Shown in pieces: positions 57,606 through 64,000 of a stretch of 64,000 bases of DNA. The stretch comes from Saccharothrix violaceirubra. GTDB lineage: Bacteria; Actinomycetota; Actinomycetes; Mycobacteriales; Pseudonocardiaceae. The notes beneath the pieces were generated by a model, which ran no database searches, was not told where the DNA came from, and saw only the letters and a list, made by a program, of their open reading frames with translations. Numbering within the stretch: the first letter of the stretch is position 1; every line of letters begins with the position of its first letter. Position numbers and translations under genes: made by a program. The stretch is taken from assembly GCF_014203755.1 (NCBI RefSeq), contig NZ_JACHJS010000001.1, forward strand, positions 4,898,001 to 4,962,000. Reading direction: 5' to 3'.

Positions 57606-57632
57606 TTGACACGACAGTTGGTCTAGTCCAAT
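57606..57632 (+). promoter_or_regulatory. Likely chitinase promoter with a DasR-type (dre) operator
   Basis: GTTGGTCTAGTCCAAT at 57617-57632 is a near-palindrome closely matching the DasR-responsive element (consensus near ACTGGTCTAGACCACT). A TTGACA-like -35 is at 57606-57611, so the operator would sit between -35 and -10. DasR represses chitin and GlcNAc genes and is released by GlcN-6-phosphate-type ligands. Confidence 0.82.
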
Positions 57633-57698
57633 TGTGGGGACGTTCCACCGCCGCGGACCCAACCGTCCGGGCGATCCACCCCCTGCACTGGAGCGCAC

Positions 57699-59447
57699 AT
57701 GCGTCCGTCCAGAATCCTGATCGGCCTCACGGCCGCGCTGGCCGCCGTCGCGGTCGGCTCGGCACCCGCACCGGCGGCACCGGCCAAGGCCGCTGCCGCC
57801 ACCCCCCTGCCCGCGCACGTGTTCGCGCCGTACTTCGAGGCGTGGACGGGCGACAACCCGCTGACCCTGTCGAAGGCGTCCGGCGCGAAGTACCTGACCT
57901 TCGCGTTCCTCCAGACGCAGTCCCCGGGTTCCTGCACCCCGCTGTGGAACGGCGACCCGAACATGCCGATCTCCTCCTCGGTGTTCGGCTCGGAGATCAA
58001 GGCGATGCAGGCGGCCGGCGGCGACGCCATCCCGTCGTTCGGCGGCTACACCGCCGACACGACCGGCACCGAACTCGCCGACAGCTGCTCGGACGTCAAC
58101 AAGATCGCCGAGGCGTACCAGAAGCTGATCACGACCTACGACATCAGCCGCATCGACCTCGACATCGAGATCGACGCCCTGGACAACACCGCCGGTGTCG
58201 ACCGCCGCAACAAGGCCGTCAAGCTGACCCAGGACTGGGCGGCGGCCAACGGTCGCAAGGTCGAGTTCTCCTACACCCTGCCGACGACCACGCGCGGCCT
58301 GGCCGCCAACGGCGTCGCGCTGCTGCGCAATGCCGCGCAGAACAACACCCGTGTCGACGTCGTCAACATCATGACGTTCGACTACTACGACAACGCCACG
58401 CACAACATGGCCGAGGACACCAAGACCGCCGCACAGGGTCTGGTGAACCAGATGGCGCAGGTGTGGCCGGGCAAGACCCAGGCGCAGCTCTGGGCGTCGG
58501 TCGGCGTCACCGAGATGATCGGTGTCGACGACTTCGGCCCCGCCGAGACGTTCACGCTGGCCAACGCGCCGGTCGTGCTCGACTGGGCGCGCGAGAAGAA
58601 CATCAACACGCTGTCGTTCTGGGCGCTCCAGCGTGACAACGGCAACTGCCCCGGCGGTTCGGCGGCCGACAACTGCTCCGGCATCGCGCAGAAGCAGTGG
58701 GAGTTCACCGGCATCTTCGCGCCGTTCAGCGGCGGCGGCACGCCGCAGCCGGACAACGACTTCTCCGTGGGCGTCACCCCGTCGTCGGTCGCGCTCGACC
58801 CGGGCAAGACCGCGTCGGCGACGGTGAACACCGCCGTCGTCAAGGGCACCGCGCAGAACGTCGCGCTGACCGCGTCGGTCTCCGGCGGTTCGGGCGTCAC
58901 CGCGTCCGTCGCACCGGGCAGCGTCACCGCCGGCGGCACCGCGACCGTGACGGTCAACGCCGCCGCGACCGCCACCCCCGGCGCGTACACGGTGACCGTG
59001 ACCGGCACCGCGGGCACGACCACGCACACGGCCACCCTGTCGGTGACCGTCAACGGCGGCCAGCCCGGCGGCCCGCTCGCCAACGGCGACTTCGAGAGCG
59101 GCGTCCTGGCGCCGTGGACCGCGCCCGGCGACAGCATCGTGTCGACCCCGGCGCACTCGGGCACCCACGCCCTCCAGGTGACGCCGAGCGCGTCGTCGAC
59201 CGGGCAGGCGTCGCAGGTCGTGACGCTCGCGCCGAACAAGCAGTACACGCTCAAGGCGTGGGTGCGCGGCAACTACGTGTACATCGGCGTCTCGGGCGGC
59301 GCGACCGGCAGCGCGTGGACGTCGTCCGCGGACTGGAAGCAGCTCTCGGTCACGTTCACCACGGGCGCCTCCGGTACGGCGACCGTGTACGCGCACGGCT
59401 GGTACGGGCAGTCCCCGGTGTTCGTGGACGACGTGACGGTGGGCTGA
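57699..59447 (+). CDS. Secreted family 18 chitinase with C-terminal binding domains
   Basis: Exported chitinase of 582 residues. A signal peptide (ILIGLTAALAAVAVGSAPAP) precedes a GH18 barrel with GGDAIPSFGGYT and the catalytic ISRIDLDIEIDAL near residues 150-160 (DxDxE, Glu as acid). INIMTFDYYDNATHNMAED and LSFWALQRDNGNCPGG follow at the barrel end. The C-terminal part holds a fibronectin-like/Ig-like stretch (DFSVGVTPSSVALDPGKTAS) and a carbohydrate-binding module (GDFESGVLAPWTAPGD to VFVDDVTVG). It hydrolyses chitin outside the cell. A dre-like site upstream implies control by GlcNAc availability. Confidence 0.95.
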   Translation: MRPSRILIGLTAALAAVAVGSAPAPAAPAKAAAATPLPAHVFAPYFEAWTGDNPLTLSKASGAKYLTFAFLQTQSPGSCTPLWNGDPNMPISSSVFGSEIKAMQAAGGDAIPSFGGYTADTTGTELADSCSDVNKIAEAYQKLITTYDISRIDLDIEIDALDNTAGVDRRNKAVKLTQDWAAANGRKVEFSYTLPTTTRGLAANGVALLRNAAQNNTRVDVVNIMTFDYYDNATHNMAEDTKTAAQGLVNQMAQVWPGKTQAQLWASVGVTEMIGVDDFGPAETFTLANAPVVLDWAREKNINTLSFWALQRDNGNCPGGSAADNCSGIAQKQWEFTGIFAPFSGGGTPQPDNDFSVGVTPSSVALDPGKTASATVNTAVVKGTAQNVALTASVSGGSGVTASVAPGSVTAGGTATVTVNAAATATPGAYTVTVTGTAGTTTHTATLSVTVNGGQPGGPLANGDFESGVLAPWTAPGDSIVSTPAHSGTHALQVTPSASSTGQASQVVTLAPNKQYTLKAWVRGNYVYIGVSGGATGSAWTSSADWKQLSVTFTTGASGTATVYAHGWYGQSPVFVDDVTVG

Positions 59448-59459
59448 GTGCTCCCGTGC

Positions 59460-59494
59460 GGCGGGTCGGCGCCTTGTCTTGGCACCGACCCGCC
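59460..59494 (+). terminator. Hairpin terminator after the chitinase
   Basis: GGCGGGTCGG (59460-59469) pairs with CCGACCCGCC (59485-59494), extended by GCC/GGC across a C/A mismatch, with a 7-base loop. It starts 12 bases after the chitinase stop and separates it from the downstream hydrolase. Confidence 0.78.
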
Positions 59495-59516
59495 GTTCGG
59501 TCGTACAGTGCGTTTT

Positions 59517-60281
59517 GTGCCCTATGCGTTGACCGAAGACGGCATCTCAGTCCACTACGACGTGCGGGGCACCGGCGACCCGCTGCTGCTGATCGCCGGG
59601 CAGTCGAACAGCCGGCACTGGTGGGACTGGGTGCGGCCCTACTTCGCCGAGTCGTTCACGACCATCGCGTTCGACCATCGCGGTACCGGTGCCAGCGACA
59701 AGCCCGAGGGTGACTACAGCACGGTCATGTTCGCCGAGGACGCGCGGGCGGTGCTGGATGATCTGGGTGTGGGTCGGGCGCATGTGTACGGCACGTCCAT
59801 GGGTGGTCGGGCGGCGCAGTGGCTGGCGGCGCTCCATCCTTCGCGGGTGGAGCGGTTGGTGTTGGGGTGCACGTCGCCCGGGGGGCCGCATGGGTTCGAG
59901 CGGGGGCCTGAGGTGCGTAAGGCGTTGGCGCAGCCCGATCGGGGCAAGGCACTTCAGGCTTTGATCGACCTGATGTACACGCCGGGTTGGAACGGGCCCT
60001 ACAGCACGGTGGGCGATCCGGATATGCCACCTTATGCGCGGCGGGCTCATCTGTTGGCCAGTGCGGCGCACAATGGGTGGGATGCGTTGGCCGCGATCAA
60101 GGCGCCGACGCTGGTGGTGCACGGGAGTGACGACGAGTTCAACCCGACCGCGAACGCGCCGTTGATCGCGGATCGGGTGCCGGATTCTCGGTTGCACCTG
60201 ATCGAGGGGGCTCGGCATGCGTACTTCGAGGAGTTCCACGGTGAGGCCGGGCCGTTGGTGGCGGATTTTCTGACGGCTTGA
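59517..60281 (+). CDS. Alpha/beta-fold hydrolase
   Basis: Soluble hydrolase of 254 residues starting VPYALTEDGISVHYDVRGTG. Motifs are LLIAGQSNSRHWW (oxyanion loop), FDHRGTGASDKPEG, nucleophile elbow VYGTSMGGRAAQW, the acid in VVHGSDDEFNP, and the His in LIEGARHAYFEEF. It belongs to the large esterase/haloperoxidase-like group; the substrate is unknown. The GTG at 59517 is preferred over GTG at 59448 because the earlier start would lie before the chitinase terminator. A TACAGT box just upstream suggests a nearly leaderless transcript. Confidence 0.88.
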   Translation: MPYALTEDGISVHYDVRGTGDPLLLIAGQSNSRHWWDWVRPYFAESFTTIAFDHRGTGASDKPEGDYSTVMFAEDARAVLDDLGVGRAHVYGTSMGGRAAQWLAALHPSRVERLVLGCTSPGGPHGFERGPEVRKALAQPDRGKALQALIDLMYTPGWNGPYSTVGDPDMPPYARRAHLLASAAHNGWDALAAIKAPTLVVHGSDDEFNPTANAPLIADRVPDSRLHLIEGARHAYFEEFHGEAGPLVADFLTA

Positions 60282-60394
60282 GGGGTCGGGTGCGGTCGCT
60301 CGCCGCGCGGGCCGACCACCGGAAAGGGGCACCCGCCCCGGTTTTCCGCCGATGTGGGTTGCGTCAGATGCCGCCGGTGCTCGGTGTCCTGTTG

Positions 60395-63052
60395 TCAGCG
60401 GGACAGTTCGGATTGGGCGCGGGTCAGTGCGGCTCTGGCGCGGGATTCCTCTTCGGTCAGGCCGATGCGTTCTGCCAGTTCCAAGGCTGTGCGGTAGTGC
60501 GGTAGTGCGGCTTCCGGGCCGTCCAGGGCGTGTACGGACGCCGCGTAGTCGTTTCGTACGCCCAATTCCAGTGCTCTCAGCACGCCGCCGCCGACCAGTC
60601 TCAGTGCTTTCAGGTGGTGTTCGTGTGCGCGGTCGCGGTCGCCCAGTTTTCGGTAGGTGGTGCCCAGTGCGTTGTGGCCCATGCCGAGCAGGCCGCTGTC
60701 GGACAGTTCCGAGGCGAGTTCGCAGCAGCGGTCGAGCAGTGCGCGGGCCAGGTCTGGTCGGCCGCGTTCGCTGTGCACCTCGCCGAGGTTGACCAGCGAG
60801 ATGGCCTCGCTGTGGCGGAAACCCGCGCGGCGGGCGGCGTCCAGGGCACGCTCGTGGTGGCGTAGGGCCTCGTCCAGGTCGCCGCGTGTGAACGCCGAGA
60901 TGCCGAGGTTGGTGGCCGCCACGTTGACCAACGCGAGGTCGTCGCCCGCCGCGTCGAGTGCCCGCGTCAGGTGTCCGTCGGCCGGTGCGCCGATCCTGGC
61001 CAGCGCGCCGCCCAGGTGGCACAGCACGTAGCCGTCCGTTCCCGTTGACCGTTCCGCCGCCGTCCGGTGCAGGTCGAGGGCGTCGTGGAGGTATGCGGCG
61101 ACGTCGAGGAAGCGGTGCAGTGCGCGGGACAGGTGGACGGCGTGCCGTACCTCGGCGTGTCTGGCGAGTGCGAGGACGCAGGCCCGTTCGGCGATCATCC
61201 ACTCGATCGCGTCCTTGATCGACGTGAAGTCCGGTGACGGGCCCGCGGGTGGTGGTACCGGTGGGCGGCGGTGCGGTTCGCCCGGCGTGAACCGGTCGGC
61301 GGCTCGGGACGCCACGTGGCAGTAGTGGTCCGCCAACCTGGTCAGGGCGCCTTCGGTGGTCGACTCCCCGGCGTACAGCCTGACCAGGTCGTGCATCCGG
61401 TACCGACCGGGGGCTGCCTGGTGTACGAGGTGGGCGTCCTCCAGTTCGCGCAACGCTCTTTGGGCCGCCGCGCGGGGCACGTCCGCCAGTGCCGCCGCGC
61501 CCGACACCGGCACGTCCGGGCCCGGAACGACGCCCAGCAGGGCGAACATCCGGGCCGACGTCGGGGTCAGCGCCCGCACCGAGGCGGCGAACACGGCGCG
61601 CAGGCTGGTCGACAGGTCGCCGGTGTCCAACGCGTCCAGCCGGGCCTCGGCCACCTCCGCGGCCAGTACGGCGGCGGGCACGTCGGGTTGTGCCTTGGTG
61701 CGTGCGGCGAGGATGCCCAGTGCCAGCGGCAGTCCCGCGCAGTGCCGCACCAGCGCGGGGTCGCCTCGCGTGCCGACGTGGGCGGCGAACAGTTCGGCCG
61801 ACCTTGTCTCGTCGAGCACCGGCACGCCGACGACCGCGGCGCCGTGCGTGGCGATCAGCCCGGTGAGCCGGTTGCGGCTGGTCACGAGCACGGCCGACGT
61901 GCCGCCCACCGGGAGCAGCGGCGTGACCTGCGCGGTGTCGCGGGCGTTGTCCAGCACGACCAACAGCCGCCGGCCGACGGTCAGCTCGTGGTAGAGCGCG
62001 ATCTGGGCGGCGGGCTCGACGGGCACGGACCTCGGTGCGACGCCGAGCGCGTCGAGGAACACGCGCACGGCCGCGTCCGGCGGCAGCGGTGCCGCGACCG
62101 GGTCGAAGCCGCGCAGGTCCACGTGCAGGCGACCGTCCGGGAACCGCGCGCGGTGCGCCCAGTGCAGCGCCAACCACGTCTTGCCCACTCCCCCGCCGCC
62201 GCTGAGCACGGCGATCGCCGGTCGGCCGGGGGCGAGCAGGGCGTCCAGCCGGGCCAGTTCGGCGTCGCGGCCGATCAGAAACGGTGGTGCGACCGGGAGG
62301 CGGTGTGGTGCCCGGCGCTCCTCGACGGCGGTGTCGGTGAGCAGGGACCGGTGCAGCGCGCGCAGTTCCGGGCCCGGTTCGGCGCCGAGGTGGTCGATCA
62401 GGCTCGTGCGGACGACCTGGTAGTGGCGCAGGGCGTCGGCCGGGCGGCCGGCGCCGTGCAGGGCGCGCATCAACTGGGCGGCCACGTGCTCGTCCAGCGG
62501 GTGGGCGGCTGCGCGCACGGGCAGTTCGGCCAGGAGTTCGGCGTGCCGGCCTTGGGCCAACGCCAGGTCGACGCGGCGGCGGTCGGCCTCGGCGTGTTCG
62601 GCCTCCAGCGTCCGGCGCACGGCATCCGCCCACGGGGTGTCGACGCCGCTGAGCGGTTCGGTGCGCCACAACGCCAAAGCGCGCTCCAGGACGCCGAGCG
62701 CCGCCTGGTCGTCGAGTGACCGGGCCTGGCGGACCAGGTCGCGGAAGCGGTGCAGGTCGACGGAGTCCGGCGGCACGGTCAGCGCGTAGCCGCCGTCGCG
62801 CCGGATGATCGTCGCACCGGTGCCGGCCAGCACGCGGCGCAGCCGGGACAGGTACGTGCGCAGCACCGACCGTGCGCGCAGCGGCGGGCGGTCGTCCCAC
62901 ACACGGTCGAGCAGCCGGTCGGTCAGGACCACGCGACCGGGATCGACGAGCAACGCCACCAGCACGCACCGCTGCCGGGCGTGCCCGGGATCGACGCGCA
63001 CGCCGTCGATCCGGACCTCGACTCCGTCGAGCAGCCGGAACTCCACCCCCAT
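60395..63052 (-). CDS. SARP-type transcriptional regulator with NB-ARC and TPR domains
   Basis: Second AfsR/SARP-class regulator in the window, 885 residues. The N-terminal winged helix (FRLLDGVEVRIDGVRVD; RSVLRTYLSRLRRVL) precedes an activation domain (SVDLHRFRDLVRQARSLDD to LGAEPGPELRALHRSLL). The NB-ARC ATPase has Walker A LSGGGGVGKTWLALHW, LLVVLDNARDTAQVTPLLPV and HDLVRLYAG. A TPR array follows (LVNLGEVHSERGRPDLARAL; HNALGTTYRKLGDRDRAHEH). It shares order and many motifs with the protein at 13983-16901, so the two are paralogues. Targets are unknown; the polyketide genes are a candidate but lie 11 kb away. Confidence 0.93.
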   Translation of the reverse strand: MGVEFRLLDGVEVRIDGVRVDPGHARQRCVLVALLVDPGRVVLTDRLLDRVWDDRPPLRARSVLRTYLSRLRRVLAGTGATIIRRDGGYALTVPPDSVDLHRFRDLVRQARSLDDQAALGVLERALALWRTEPLSGVDTPWADAVRRTLEAEHAEADRRRVDLALAQGRHAELLAELPVRAAAHPLDEHVAAQLMRALHGAGRPADALRHYQVVRTSLIDHLGAEPGPELRALHRSLLTDTAVEERRAPHRLPVAPPFLIGRDAELARLDALLAPGRPAIAVLSGGGGVGKTWLALHWAHRARFPDGRLHVDLRGFDPVAAPLPPDAAVRVFLDALGVAPRSVPVEPAAQIALYHELTVGRRLLVVLDNARDTAQVTPLLPVGGTSAVLVTSRNRLTGLIATHGAAVVGVPVLDETRSAELFAAHVGTRGDPALVRHCAGLPLALGILAARTKAQPDVPAAVLAAEVAEARLDALDTGDLSTSLRAVFAASVRALTPTSARMFALLGVVPGPDVPVSGAAALADVPRAAAQRALRELEDAHLVHQAAPGRYRMHDLVRLYAGESTTEGALTRLADHYCHVASRAADRFTPGEPHRRPPVPPPAGPSPDFTSIKDAIEWMIAERACVLALARHAEVRHAVHLSRALHRFLDVAAYLHDALDLHRTAAERSTGTDGYVLCHLGGALARIGAPADGHLTRALDAAGDDLALVNVAATNLGISAFTRGDLDEALRHHERALDAARRAGFRHSEAISLVNLGEVHSERGRPDLARALLDRCCELASELSDSGLLGMGHNALGTTYRKLGDRDRAHEHHLKALRLVGGGVLRALELGVRNDYAASVHALDGPEAALPHYRTALELAERIGLTEEESRARAALTRAQSELSR

Positions 63053-63162
63053 CGTGCCTTTGTACGCCTGCTGATCAGCGGGTTCAACGTTCCTCGTGCA
63101 CCCGTTCGGCGGTGTGCGCCCACGCTCGTCCCCGTGACCGGACGAACCGGAGGAGGCCGGCC

Positions 63163-63345
63163 GTGCATCCGTTCGAGGCTCTGCGCATCACCCGACGCCG
63201 ACAGCTCGACGCGGAGTCGGTGGCCGCCGGCCACCGACTTGCCCGCGAAGTCATCCGAACGGGCAGCCGACGACCACCGGCGGTGGTTCCACCGGCGACC
63301 GATTCGGCTGAAGGAAGCACGAGGAACGGGGAGTGGTCGGAATGA
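63163..63345 (+). CDS. Small hypothetical protein
   Basis: 60-residue frame starting VHPFEALRITRRRQLDAESV with a strong GGAGGAGG box 6 bases before the GTG. It is basic in the first half, with no membrane helix and no known motif. It lies in the gap between the divergent SARP-type regulator and the Fic gene, where nothing else is seen. The strong ribosome site is the main support. Confidence 0.45.
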   Translation: MHPFEALRITRRRQLDAESVAAGHRLAREVIRTGSRRPPAVVPPATDSAEGSTRNGEWSE

Positions 63346-63471
63346 TCGGCATTCGTGCGTTCCGAATCCGGGGCCCGCCGTGATCGACGGGCCCCGAACG
63401 GCCCACTGGGTCGAGCATGATCCCGATGTGTACTCCTTGATGGTTCCATTTCACTTCGGCACAGTGGCCGC

Positions 63472-64000
63472 GTGACCAACCGACGTTTACCGGCGGGCTC
63501 CTGGCTGCCGGTCGGTCGACTTCCCGGGATTCCCGCCGCACTGTGCGCGGAAGGCGCGTACCTGCCCCGTCCCCTGCCGTCCACACTCGACTTCCCGGTC
63601 GCGACGTACCGCCGCGCGGCCGACGCCATGCTCCTGCTCGGCCGGCTCGACGAGGCCGCCACGCGCTCGCCGGTGCGGTCCACCCTGGTGCGCGCGACGC
63701 GGGTGCGCGACGCCCGCAGTTCGGCGAACCTGGCCGGCATCGTGCTCGGCCTGACCGAGGCGTTCGCCGAAGAACTCCTTGTCTCCCAAGGAGAAGGTCC
63801 GCTGCCGCGCACGGGGCACAGCCGCCTGGTCACGCCCTTCCTCGCCGCCTACCGGTACGGGCTGGACCGGGTGGGCGCGGGCGAACCGGTCGACGACACC
63901 ATGATCGGCGGGGTGAGCGCGATCATGACCGGCGCACCGGGGCCGCGGCGGCGCACGGGCGTCGGGTGGCTGGGCCGCAAACCGGAACGGGCCTACCTGC
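63472..64000 (+). CDS. Fic-family protein, N-terminal part, cut by the right window edge
   Basis: From GTG at 63472 the frame stays open to the window edge. It encodes a Fic_N-type helical domain: AAGY-like start PAALCAEGAYLPRPL, MLLLGRLDEAATRSPVRSTL, LVRATRVRDARSSANLAGIV, FLAAYRYGLDRVGAGEPVDD, then RRTGVGWLGRKPERAYL, which corresponds to the segment just before the Fic core. Fic enzymes transfer AMP or related groups to target proteins. The catalytic HPFxxGNG-type motif would lie beyond the edge and cannot be checked. The usual auto-inhibitory SxIEG-like motif appears altered (SSANLAG). Confidence 0.78.
   Translation, partial: MTNRRLPAGSWLPVGRLPGIPAALCAEGAYLPRPLPSTLDFPVATYRRAADAMLLLGRLDEAATRSPVRSTLVRATRVRDARSSANLAGIVLGLTEAFAEELLVSQGEGPLPRTGHSRLVTPFLAAYRYGLDRVGAGEPVDDTMIGGVSAIMTGAPGPRRRTGVGWLGRKPERAYL

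Noticed and set aside
59448..59516. Hydrolase start at GTG 59448
   Set aside because: It would place the chitinase terminator hairpin inside the coding region and adds residues unlike the family.

Overview
The window looks like a chromosomal segment of a high-GC actinomycete. The best fit is a Pseudonocardiales genus of the Saccharothrix/Lentzea/Actinosynnema type. This is an inference from very high GC, GTG starts, 4-bp ATGA/GTGA overlaps, an F420-dependent glucose-6-phosphate dehydrogenase, two SARP-type regulators, a modular polyketide synthase, a DasR-type site before a chitinase, and the ruvC-ruvA-ruvB-yajC-secD order. No tRNA, rRNA or CRISPR array was seen.

Layout. 1-4764 (minus): ruvCAB, yajC and the start of secD, with a decaying 30-bp repeat array running from the ruvB 3' end towards yajC. 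5258-16901: a membrane diguanylate cyclase, a cupin, fgd, a DinB-like protein, an ATP-dependent DNA ligase whose 3' end overlaps tspO antisense, a PP2C phosphatase pair, DUF427/DUF418 genes and a large SARP/NB-ARC/TPR regulator. 17362-27734: a bestrophin-like membrane protein with a wall-anchored-looking partner, a four-gene overlapping membrane/cupredoxin-like operon, a two-component system behind an 18-bp tandem repeat, a flavin monooxygenase divergent from its likely TetR repressor, and a polysaccharide deacetylase. 27810-33208: metH behind an S-adenosylhomocysteine (SAH) riboswitch, then a complete insertion sequence. 33273-40192: secreted hydrolases, a VWA/PKD protein and a four-EF-hand protein.

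40717-49855 is a compact polyketide locus: KS-AT-ACP, then AMP-ligase-ACP-KS-DH-KR-ACP with the AT cleanly missing and the KR catalytic Tyr/Asn replaced, then an AurF-like diiron oxygenase. 51841-57513 is a four-gene, fully overlapping operon ending in a TPR protein and a CHAT (caspase-like) protease; it is a candidate uncharacterised proteolytic conflict or signalling system. The right end holds a chitinase under a dre-like site, a hydrolase, a second SARP/NB-ARC/TPR regulator and the N-terminal half of a Fic protein.

The most unusual non-genic signal is a family of 22-bp tandem units at six intergenic loci (4852, 13948, 19194, 31556, 33209, 49858). Two unit types (A then B) are often capped by a YYCGAYCGGG motif and sometimes by an inverted B unit, which gives long palindromes. 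The insertion sequence sits precisely inside one such unit, and removing it plus one 3-bp target copy restores a perfect 22-mer.
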